Both the position numbers and the translations under genes were made by a program. Positions 56,185 to 64,000 of a DNA stretch of 64,000 bases are shown here, in pieces. This DNA comes from Pseudaminobacter soli (ex Zhang et al. 2022) (GTDB taxonomy: Bacteria; Pseudomonadota; Alphaproteobacteria; Rhizobiales; Rhizobiaceae). Below the pieces are notes generated by a model. That model did not search any database and was not told where the DNA came from. It saw nothing but the letters and a program-made list of their open reading frames with translations. The DNA lies in contig NZ_JABVCF010000005.1 in assembly GCF_014595955.1 (NCBI RefSeq), positions 124,001 through 188,000 of the forward strand, in the 5' to 3' direction. The first letter of the stretch is position 1. Every line of letters starts with the position of its first letter.

Positions 56185-57488
56185 GCTGGCTCGGCGGCAA
56201 GAAGGATGGTTCGCAGCATAGGGCCGGCATCGTCACGGTTCTCGATGTCGGCTCGAGCAAGATCTGCTGCGTCATCGCGGAGCTGAAGCCGTGCGAGCCG
56301 AGTCAGATCCTGCGCGGCCGCACGCACAAGGCCAGGGTGATCGGCATCGGTCACCAGAAGTCCCTTGGTGTGAAATCCGGCGTCATCATCGATCTCGACC
56401 GCGCCGAGCAGGCGATCCGCCTGGCTGTCGATGCCGCCGAGCGGATGGCCGGCCTGACTGTGGACTCGCTGCTGGTCAACCTGACTTCCGGCCGGCTCAA
56501 GAGCCATACCTACACGGCGACCATCAATCTGCGCGGGCACGATGTCGACGAAGGCGATATCAAGCGCGTCCTCGCCGCCGGCGCGAAGCAGGCGCTGAAG
56601 GCCGAGCGCGAAGTGGTGCACGCTCTCCCAGTGGCGTTCTCTCTGGATGCCGAGCGGGGCATCCGCGATCCGCGAGGGATGGTCGGCGATGCGCTGGGCG
56701 TCGACATGCATGTACTGACCGGGGATGCCGCTCCGCTGCGCAACCTCGAGCTCTGCATCAATCGTGCGCACCTGTCGGTGGAGCGCATGGTGGCCACACC
56801 CTATGCCAGCGGCCTGGCCTCGCTCATCGACGACGAACTCGAAATGGGTGCTGCCTGCATCGACATGGGCGGCGGCACCACGACGATCTCGGTCTTCGCC
56901 GACGGCAAGTTCGTGCATGCGGACGCGATCGCGATCGGCGGCACGCACGTCACGCTCGACCTCGCGAAAGGGCTGTCGGCCCGCGTCGACGAGGCGGAGC
57001 GGCTGAAGGTGATGCACGGCTCGGCGCTGCCGGGCAGCGCCGACGACCGCGACGTGGTCATCGTGCAGCCGATCGGAGAGGAAGGCGAGGTTCCGCTGCA
57101 GGTTCCGCGCTCGGTGATGACTCGAATCATTCGGGCTCGTATCGAGGAGACGCTGGAGCTGCTTCGAGACCGGCTCAACAAGTCCGGCTACGGCAACATC
57201 GTCGGAAAACGCGTGGTGCTGACGGGCGGTGCGAGCCAGCTCGCCGGCCTGCCGGATGCGGCGCGCCGCATCCTTGGCCGCAACGTGCGGATCGGGCGCC
57301 CGTTGGGCGTCGCCGGTCTGCCGGAAGCAGCCAAAGGCCCTGCCTTTTCGGCAGCGGTCGGACTGATGATCTATCCGCAGGTCGCGAGTTTTGAAGGTGA
57401 CCGGGTGAGTGGAAGTACGAGTTTGCGCATGAGCGGAACGGGCGGCCGTTTCCAGCGCATGAGTCAGTGGTTGAGAGATAGTTTCTAA
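56181..57488 (+). CDS. ftsA: Cell division protein FtsA
   Basis: A 435-residue actin-like ATPase that ties FtsZ filaments to the membrane. Phosphate loops are [12 protein letters not shown] (19-30) and [14 protein letters not shown]. The C-terminal [13 protein letters not shown] is an amphipathic membrane-targeting helix. It overlaps ftsQ by four bases. A 67-base gap separates it from ftsZ. Confidence 0.95.
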   Translation: MSWLGGKKDGSQHRAGIVTVLDVGSSKICCVIAELKPCEPSQILRGRTHKARVIGIGHQKSLGVKSGVIIDLDRAEQAIRLAVDAAERMAGLTVDSLLVNLTSGRLKSHTYTATINLRGHDVDEGDIKRVLAAGAKQALKAEREVVHALPVAFSLDAERGIRDPRGMVGDALGVDMHVLTGDAAPLRNLELCINRAHLSVERMVATPYASGLASLIDDELEMGAACIDMGGGTTTISVFADGKFVHADAIAIGGTHVTLDLAKGLSARVDEAERLKVMHGSALPGSADDRDVVIVQPIGEEGEVPLQVPRSVMTRIIRARIEETLELLRDRLNKSGYGNIVGKRVVLTGGASQLAGLPDAARRILGRNVRIGRPLGVAGLPEAAKGPAFSAAVGLMIYPQVASFEGDRVSGSTSLRMSGTGGRFQRMSQWLRDSF

Positions 57489-57555
57489 TTCGGCGGGGCG
57501 AGCCCCATCAGAACGCCGCAGCGGCGACGCGGCAGGAAGGCAAAAGGACGAGGAT

Positions 57556-59250
57556 ATGCCCATCAATCTCCAGAGACCGGACATCACGGAGCTGAAGCCC
57601 CGGATCACCGTATTCGGTGTGGGCGGCGGTGGCGGCAACGCAGTCAACAACATGATCACGGCCGGCCTTCGTGGCGTCGAGTTTGTCTGCGCCAACACCG
57701 ACGCGCAGGCGCTCACGATGTCGAAGGCGGAGCGGCTGATCCAACTCGGCGCGCACGTCACCGAGGGCCTCGGCGCCGGCTCGCAGCCGGAGGTCGGCCG
57801 GGCTGCCGCGGAGGAGTGCATCGACGAGATCGTCGACCACCTCTCCAACACGCACATGTGCTTCGTCACCGCTGGCATGGGCGGCGGCACCGGCACCGGT
57901 GCGGCCCCGGTCGTCGCCAGGGCAGCACGCGAAAAGGGTATCCTCACCGTCGGCGTCGTCACGAAGCCGTTCCATTTCGAGGGCCAGCGCCGCATGAAAA
58001 CGGCGGATCTCGGCATCGAGGAACTACAGAAGTCTGTCGATACGCTCATCGTCATTCCGAACCAGAACCTGTTCCGGCTCGCCAATGACAAGACCACCTT
58101 CGCCGATGCGTTCGCGATGGCCGATCAGGTGCTCTACTCGGGCGTGGCCTGCATCACCGACCTGATGGTAAAGGAAGGCCTGATCAACCTCGACTTCGCC
58201 GACGTCCGCTCGGTGATGCGCGAGATGGGCAAGGCGATGATGGGCACAGGCGAAGCCTCCGGCGAGGGCCGCGCCATGGCCGCCGCGGAGGCCGCGATCT
58301 CCAACCCGCTGCTCGACGAGACCTCGATGCGCGGCGCCAAGGGCCTGCTGATCTCGATCACCGGTGGCCGCGACCTTACGCTGTTCGAGGTCGACGAGGC
58401 AGCGACCCGTATCCGCGAGGAAGTGGATCAGGATGCCAACATCATCCTTGGCGCGACCTTCGACGAGGAACTCGAAGGTGTCATCCGCGTCTCGGTCGTC
58501 GCCACCGGCATCGACAAGTCGGCCGAGCAGATCGCCGCCGCCCCTATCATGATCCGGCAGCCGCAGAAGGCCGCTCCGCGTCCGGAGCAGCGGCCGGCGG
58601 CCGAGGCGCCTCAGCCGCGTGCGGCTGATCCAGTGGCGGATGCCATTCGCATGGCCGAACAGAGCGCTATCAACGCGGCACGCCCGCAGCCGGCGCCTGC
58701 CGAGGAATTCCGCCCGCAAAGCACGATCTTCCATGGGGCGACCGAGCCTGTCGCTGCTCGTCCGATTGAGCCTGCGATGGCTGCTGCTCCAGTCCATGCG
58801 CCGATGGTTGCCCAGCCGGTCATGGCTCCGCAGCCGGTGCAGGCCCAGCCTGCCGAGGCAGTCAGGCCCGCGCCGCAGCCTGTGGCGGCGCCGCCGAGAA
58901 TGCCCCGCGTCGAGGATTTCCCGCCGATGGTCCGGGCCGAGGCCGAAGCCAAAGCCCGACCGGTCGAGCAGGAGGACCGTGGTCCGATGGGTCTCTTGAA
59001 GCGGCTCACCGTCGGCCTGACGCGGCGCGAGGAGGAGCCTGCACGGCTCGAGCCGGCACAGCCGCGCGAGCCGAAGCTGCGCCAGCCTGCGCCTGAGGCC
59101 CGGCGCCTCAACAGCCAGGATCCGCAGCTCTACGCACCCCGCAGGGCGCAACTGGACGAACATGGAAGGATCGCGCCGCAGCCGCGCGCGGCTGCGCACG
59201 AGGACGATCAGCTGGAGATTCCGGCGTTCCTTCGCCGGCAAGCCAACTGA
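57556..59250 (+). CDS. ftsZ: Cell division GTPase FtsZ with long linker
   Basis: A 564-residue tubulin homologue that forms the division ring. GTP binding is seen in [14 protein letters not shown] and GGGTGTG (109-115), and the T7 catalytic loop is [11 protein letters not shown]. The conserved GTPase part ends near residue 330. A Pro/Ala/Gln-rich linker of about 220 residues follows, then the C-terminal peptide [10 protein letters not shown] that binds FtsA and other partners. E. coli FtsZ is 383 residues; a long linker is usual in Rhizobiales. Confidence 0.97.
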   Translation: MPINLQRPDITELKPRITVFGVGGGGGNAVNNMITAGLRGVEFVCANTDAQALTMSKAERLIQLGAHVTEGLGAGSQPEVGRAAAEECIDEIVDHLSNTHMCFVTAGMGGGTGTGAAPVVARAAREKGILTVGVVTKPFHFEGQRRMKTADLGIEELQKSVDTLIVIPNQNLFRLANDKTTFADAFAMADQVLYSGVACITDLMVKEGLINLDFADVRSVMREMGKAMMGTGEASGEGRAMAAAEAAISNPLLDETSMRGAKGLLISITGGRDLTLFEVDEAATRIREEVDQDANIILGATFDEELEGVIRVSVVATGIDKSAEQIAAAPIMIRQPQKAAPRPEQRPAAEAPQPRAADPVADAIRMAEQSAINAARPQPAPAEEFRPQSTIFHGATEPVAARPIEPAMAAAPVHAPMVAQPVMAPQPVQAQPAEAVRPAPQPVAAPPRMPRVEDFPPMVRAEAEAKARPVEQEDRGPMGLLKRLTVGLTRREEEPARLEPAQPREPKLRQPAPEARRLNSQDPQLYAPRRAQLDEHGRIAPQPRAAAHEDDQLEIPAFLRRQAN

Positions 59251-59276
59251 AGCGTAAACGGCTGTTAACAAAGGCG

Positions 59277-59312
59277 GCGGGCAGATGTCACAAAACATCT
59301 GCCCGCTTCTCT
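59277..59312 (+). terminator. Strong hairpin after ftsZ
   Basis: A perfect 12-bp stem GCGGGCAGATGT / ACATCTGCCCGC with loop CACAAA, followed by TTCTCT. It lies 26 bases after the ftsZ stop and likely ends the dcw transcript, although the T-tract is broken by C. Confidence 0.75.
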
Positions 59313-59472
59313 GAATCAGTGATGTAAAACAATAGCTTGTGGGCGTGCAGCGAGGGCCTGCGCGGTAACACAAGGTAAAAAAGAGTGATTTGGAGGGAAC
59401 CTTCGGGAAGTCTATTTTCGCCATCGAAACATGGCAGGAATAGGACCGTTAGGCCGTTCCGCTAGGAGAGCA

Positions 59473-59592
59473 ATGTCGCAGCAATTGGGGAGTGGCTGCG
59501 GCTTTGGGCGCGAGGGGCATGGGGACGAAATTGCACGACCTGCAGACGACGATAAAATCGTGCGTGAGCCTATCTGGTATCGGGGTCCATAG
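59473..59592 (+). CDS. Possible 39-codon leader ORF overlapping lpxC
   Basis: An ATG at 59473 with AGGAG five bases upstream opens a frame starting MSQQLGSGCGFGREG and stopping at 59592, out of frame with lpxC and overlapping its first 74 bases. It holds the only good ribosome site near the lpxC start. No family is recognised and it may be chance. Confidence 0.3.
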   Translation: MSQQLGSGCGFGREGHGDEIARPADDDKIVREPIWYRGP

Positions 59593-60469
59593 CGGCAAGC
59601 CGGTCACGATTCGGTTCAATCCGGCGGAAGCCGACACGGGCGTGGTCTTCGTCTACAATGGCGAGCGCGGGGCCGGTCGGCAGTTGCCGGCGCTGGTTTC
59701 GGAAGTCGGGGCCACTGCGCTCTGCACGCTCCTCGGCAATGCATCCGGGTTTCATGTCGCTACCGTCGAGCACCTGATGGCAGCGCTGTTCGGCCTGGGC
59801 ATCGATAATCTTGTCGTGGAAATCGACGGAAATGAGGTGCCCGTACTCGACGGCAGTGCGGCGCAGTTTGTTGACGCGATCGACCAGGCGGGCATCGAGG
59901 CGCTCGACGTGAAACGGCGCTACATTCGCGTGGTGAAGCCCGTGCGGATCGATAATGGTAACTCCTGGGCCGAGTTCCGGCCCTATCGCGGCACGCGCTT
60001 CGAGGTTGAGATCGATTTCGAAAGCCCAGCCGTCGGCCGTCAGGCCTTTGCGGCGGACATCGAGCCGGATACGTTCCGGCGCGACATTTCTCGGGCCCGC
60101 ACCTTCGGCTTCATGCGGGATGTCGAGAAACTCTGGGCTGCCGGCTATGCGCTCGGCTCCTCGCTCGAGAACTCCATCGTCATCGGCGACGACCACAACG
60201 TCATCAATGTCGAAGGCTTGCGCTACGAGGACGAGTTCGTGCGCCACAAGACGCTCGACGCTATGGGCGACCTAGCGCTCGCGGGGGCTCGCTTCATTGG
60301 CTGCTTCCGCTCCTACCGTGGCGGCCACAAGCTGAATGCCGCAGCGCTGCGGCATCTCCTTTCCGACCGGTCGGCATTCGAGATCGTCGAGACCAACCGT
60401 CGGGCAAGCGGCCGGACTGCGGAGATGATCGCAGTGAATGCGCCGGTTTACGCTCCCTGGGTGCTTTGA
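59519..60469 (+). CDS. lpxC: UDP-3-O-acyl-GlcNAc deacetylase LpxC
   Basis: A 316-residue Zn hydrolase, the committed step of lipid A synthesis. The first Zn ligand is H85 in TVEHLMAALFG, and the others are in FVRHKTLDAMGDL (His and Asp). The general-base region GGHKLNAAALRHLL is present. DGSAAQFVDAI and the early SGIGVHSG are family marks. The ATG at 59519 begins the conserved part but has a poorly spaced purine run before it; a GTG at 59492 is also in frame. Confidence 0.93.
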   Translation: MGTKLHDLQTTIKSCVSLSGIGVHSGKPVTIRFNPAEADTGVVFVYNGERGAGRQLPALVSEVGATALCTLLGNASGFHVATVEHLMAALFGLGIDNLVVEIDGNEVPVLDGSAAQFVDAIDQAGIEALDVKRRYIRVVKPVRIDNGNSWAEFRPYRGTRFEVEIDFESPAVGRQAFAADIEPDTFRRDISRARTFGFMRDVEKLWAAGYALGSSLENSIVIGDDHNVINVEGLRYEDEFVRHKTLDAMGDLALAGARFIGCFRSYRGGHKLNAAALRHLLSDRSAFEIVETNRRASGRTAEMIAVNAPVYAPWVL

Positions 60470-60624
60470 GCTGCTGCAGCATCTCATCCGCTGGTAAGTC
60501 GTGACTTCTGCATTCACGGCCACAAAAAAGAGCGATTGCGTGGGGATAGCGTTGCCGTCGCGAGTTGTTCTGGTTTAAGGCTGCTCGCCTTTGATCTGTG
60601 GGGCACCAGGGGGCGAATCGGCTA

Positions 60625-61494
60625 ATGTTGTTTATGCGCGCTGCTTTTGAGACCCGACGACTTCGGAACCTTGTTTTGGCCGCCGGTGTCGTCAGCGCGC
60701 CACTCGTGCTTTCCGGCTGCGCGTCCACGGATGATGACCTCGATCTCTCCACTTACGTCGAGCAGACTGAGCCCGCGGACGCCCTCTACAACCAGGCGCT
60801 TGCCAACATGGATGCGGGACGCCTCACGGAAGCAAGCCGCAAGTTCGAGGCCATCGACCGTCAGCATCCCTATTCGGAATTTGCCCGCAAATCGATGGTG
60901 ATGGGCGCCTTCGCCAACTACCGGCAGGGCAAGTACGACGAGGCGATCAACGCCGCCAAGCGCTACGTGACGCTCTATCCAACCTCGCCGGACGCGGCCT
61001 ATGCCCAGTACATCGTCGGCCTCAGCTACTTCCGCCAGATCCGCGATGTGACCCAGGACCAGAAGGAGACGCGCCGCACCATCGAGGCGATGGAGGAACT
61101 CGTCCAGCGCTGGCCCGAATCGGAATATGTGGACGACGGACGCGAAAAGATCCGCTTCGCCCGCGACCAACTCGCCGGCAAGGAAATGCAGACCGGGCGC
61201 TATTATCTCGAACGGCGCGAGTACATCGCGGCGATCAAGCGCTTCCGCTACGTGGTCGAGAACTATTCCAACACCCGCCACATCGAGGAGGCGCTCGCGC
61301 GCCTGACGGAAGCCTATTACGCGATGGGGCTGACCACCGAGGCGCAGACCGCGGCCGCCGTGCTTGGCCAGAACTATCCGGACAGCCGGTGGTACCAGGA
61401 CTCCTACAAGCTCCTGCAATCGGGTGGCCTGCAGCCGCGTGAGAATTCCGGATCCTGGTTGTCGAAGGCCGGGAAGCTCATCACCGGCGCCTGA
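60625..61494 (+). CDS. bamD: Outer membrane assembly lipoprotein BamD
   Basis: A 289-residue lipoprotein of the BAM complex, which inserts beta-barrel proteins. The signal ends in the lipobox LSGC (C32). TPR-like repeats follow, starting [24 protein letters not shown], with [19 protein letters not shown] in the middle. Two other ATG codons lie near (60634 in frame). It is preceded by a 155-base gap after lpxC. Confidence 0.92.
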   Translation: MLFMRAAFETRRLRNLVLAAGVVSAPLVLSGCASTDDDLDLSTYVEQTEPADALYNQALANMDAGRLTEASRKFEAIDRQHPYSEFARKSMVMGAFANYRQGKYDEAINAAKRYVTLYPTSPDAAYAQYIVGLSYFRQIRDVTQDQKETRRTIEAMEELVQRWPESEYVDDGREKIRFARDQLAGKEMQTGRYYLERREYIAAIKRFRYVVENYSNTRHIEEALARLTEAYYAMGLTTEAQTAAAVLGQNYPDSRWYQDSYKLLQSGGLQPRENSGSWLSKAGKLITGA

Positions 61495-61504
61495 CACTCA
61501 GGCG

Positions 61505-63175
61505 ATGCTGGTTCGCCTTTCAATCCGGGACATCGTCCTCATCGACCGGCTGGACATCGACTTCTCGCCCGGCCTGTCGGTGCTGACCGGCGAGACCGGG
61601 GCGGGCAAGTCCATCCTGCTCGACTCTCTCTCGCTGGCAATGGGGGCGCGCGGTGACGCCTCTCTCGTGCGGCATGGCGCCCCCCAGGGTCAGGTCACGG
61701 CCGTGTTCGACGTGCCGCGCAACCACCCGGCTCGCGCGATCCTCGCCGACAACGCCCTCGAGGACGAGGGCGACATCATTCTGCGGCGAGTGCAGACGGC
61801 GGATGGACGAACCCGCGTCTTCGTCAACGACCAGCCGTCCAGCGTCGGATTGATGCGCGACATCGGCCGGGCGCTGGTCGAGATCCATGGACAGCACGAC
61901 GAACGGGCTTTGGTGGATGCCAGCGCGCATCGCGAGCTCCTCGACTCTTTCGGCGGCCATGTGGGCGAAGTGCGAGCCTGCGCGGCCGCATGGCGCCAGT
62001 GGCGCGACGCCGAGCAGGAACTCGCGCGGCACCGCGCCAGGGTGGAAGCCGCGGCTCGCGAGGCAGACTATCTGCGCGCGGCCGTCGCCGAGCTTTCCAA
62101 GCTCGACCCCCAGCCGGGGGAAGAGACGGACCTCGCGGAGATGCGCGCCTCGATGATGCGTGTCGAGAAGATCGCCGCCGAGATCAAGGACGCGCAGGAT
62201 CTCTTATCCGGCTCCGGCTCGCCGCTGCCGCAACTGGCGGGCCTGCTTCGACGGCTGCAGCGCAAGGCGCCGGAGGCTCCGAATCTACTGGACGATATCG
62301 TGAAGGCGCTGGACGAAGCGCTGATCTCGCTCGATGCGGCACAATCCGGCATCGATGCGGCTCTGCGCGCGACCGAATACGATCCCCAGCGCCTCGAGAA
62401 GGCCGAGGAGAGGCTGTTCGCGCTGCGTGCGGCGGCCCGCAAGCACAATGTCCAAGTGGACGATCTGGCGCAACTGCGGGACGCGATGGTGGCCGACTTG
62501 ACCGACCTGGATGCCGGCGAACAGAAGCTGCAGGCACTCGAAAGCCAGGCGCAAGCGACGCGCGCGGCCTACGACTCCACTGCTTCCCATCTCTCGGAAC
62601 TGCGCCGCTCGGCGGCAGCGGCGCTTGCCAAGGCGGTCATGGCCGAACTGCCGGCGCTGAGGCTGGAGCGGGCCACCTTCATGGTCGAGATCGCCAGCGA
62701 GCCCGAGAACCGCGCCGAGGAGGGGATCGATCAGGTCGAGTTCTGGGTGCGCACCAATCCCGGCACGCGGCCCGGCCCGATGATCAAGGTCGCCTCGGGC
62801 GGCGAGCTTTCGCGCTTCCTGCTTGCACTGAAGGTGGCGCTCGCCGATCGCGGCTCGGCGCCGACGCTGGTCTTCGACGAGATCGATTCCGGCGTGGGCG
62901 GTGCCGTATCGGACGCGATCGGCCAGAGGCTCGCCCGCCTGTCACATCGCGTACAGGTGCTGGCCGTCACCCATGCCCCGCAGGTGGCGGCACGCGCCGA
63001 AACGCATTTCCTGATCTCGAAATCCGGTCAGGAGCGGGTCTCGACCAACGTGGTCGAGATCGACAGGCCGTCGCGTCAGGAAGAGATCGCACGCATGCTC
63101 GCAGGCGAGACCATCACCGACGAGGCGCGCGCGGCGGCCGCGAGGTTGCTAGGGGAAACCGCGGCTGTCAGTTGA
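61505..63175 (+). CDS. recN: DNA repair protein RecN
   Basis: A 556-residue SMC-like ATPase for double-strand break repair. Walker A is GETGAGKS (29-36), a coiled coil spans roughly 160-370, the signature is ASGGELSRFLLALK, and Walker B is FDEIDSGVGG. VTHAPQVAARA is the conserved C-terminal piece. The ATG is ten bases after the bamD stop. Confidence 0.95.
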   Translation: MLVRLSIRDIVLIDRLDIDFSPGLSVLTGETGAGKSILLDSLSLAMGARGDASLVRHGAPQGQVTAVFDVPRNHPARAILADNALEDEGDIILRRVQTADGRTRVFVNDQPSSVGLMRDIGRALVEIHGQHDERALVDASAHRELLDSFGGHVGEVRACAAAWRQWRDAEQELARHRARVEAAAREADYLRAAVAELSKLDPQPGEETDLAEMRASMMRVEKIAAEIKDAQDLLSGSGSPLPQLAGLLRRLQRKAPEAPNLLDDIVKALDEALISLDAAQSGIDAALRATEYDPQRLEKAEERLFALRAAARKHNVQVDDLAQLRDAMVADLTDLDAGEQKLQALESQAQATRAAYDSTASHLSELRRSAAAALAKAVMAELPALRLERATFMVEIASEPENRAEEGIDQVEFWVRTNPGTRPGPMIKVASGGELSRFLLALKVALADRGSAPTLVFDEIDSGVGGAVSDAIGQRLARLSHRVQVLAVTHAPQVAARAETHFLISKSGQERVSTNVVEIDRPSRQEEIARMLAGETITDEARAAAARLLGETAAVS

Positions 63176-63211
63176 TATCGGCAGGGCGGGTGGAATAGCT
63201 TGCCTGCCTGA

Positions 63212-64000
<789 letters not shown>

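Noticed and set aside
58560-59200. Pro/Ala/Gln-rich stretch of ftsZ as a repeat insertion
   Set aside because: It has no inverted ends or unit repeats, and long low-complexity FtsZ linkers are usual in Rhizobiales.

Overview
The window reads as chromosomal DNA of an alphaproteobacterium, most likely order Hyphomicrobiales (Rhizobiales) and close to the Mesorhizobium/Phyllobacteriaceae group. The reasons are the high GC content, the alphaproteobacterial order of the division and cell wall (dcw) cluster, an FtsZ with a very long linker, a fused ArsR-methyltransferase regulator (SahR type) ahead of metF, a betaine-lipid gene pair btaA-btaB, and rhizobial-style palindromic repeats. No tRNA, CRISPR array, prophage or insertion sequence was seen. 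Almost every stretch is occupied by short-spaced operons.

Region 1 (1-9.9 kb): an Rrf2 regulator with an AhpD-like protein, then a RutR-type TetR regulator facing a set of genes that fits the end of reductive pyrimidine breakdown. This set holds a beta-alanine:pyruvate aminotransferase, cupins, an M20 amidohydrolase of the N-carbamoyl-beta-alanine type, and a four-gene ABC importer with an embedded GNAT acetyltransferase. A near-consensus RutR operator lies before the aminotransferase. The first two pathway enzymes (dihydropyrimidine dehydrogenase, dihydropyrimidinase) are not in the window.

Region 2 (9.9-40 kb): accessory and housekeeping genes. A higBA toxin-antitoxin pair has a perfect 13-bp inverted repeat touching the start codon. 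It is followed by a coupled CoA-transferase/ThDP enzyme pair, EttA, a KASIII-like enzyme, a MOSC protein, a frameshifted DUF5071 gene, TrmO, and SahR-metF with a perfect 20-bp palindromic operator. A candidate 28-codon membrane peptide gene, a PLP decarboxylase and a GST come next. Two wall-lytic enzymes precede btaB-btaA, which is preceded by four 11-bp Pho-box repeats. A fused hydantoinase/oxoprolinase carries an in-frame palindromic repeat. DjlA-like and amidase genes, a lytic transglycosylase, the RNase P RNA gene and a Cys/Met PLP enzyme close the region.

Region 3 (40-64 kb): the full dcw cluster mraZ-rsmH-ftsL-ftsI-murE-murF-mraY-murD-ftsW-murG-murC-murB-ddl-ftsQ-ftsA-ftsZ, then lpxC, bamD, recN and the 5' part of ligA. 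Most genes overlap by 1 or 4 bases. Control points visible in the DNA are four 10-bp-spaced MraZ-type boxes over the mraZ promoter, an intrinsic terminator between ftsI and murE, five GANTC (CcrM) sites before ddl-ftsQAZ, and a strong hairpin after ftsZ. Together these genes make lipid II, build the divisome and start lipid A synthesis.
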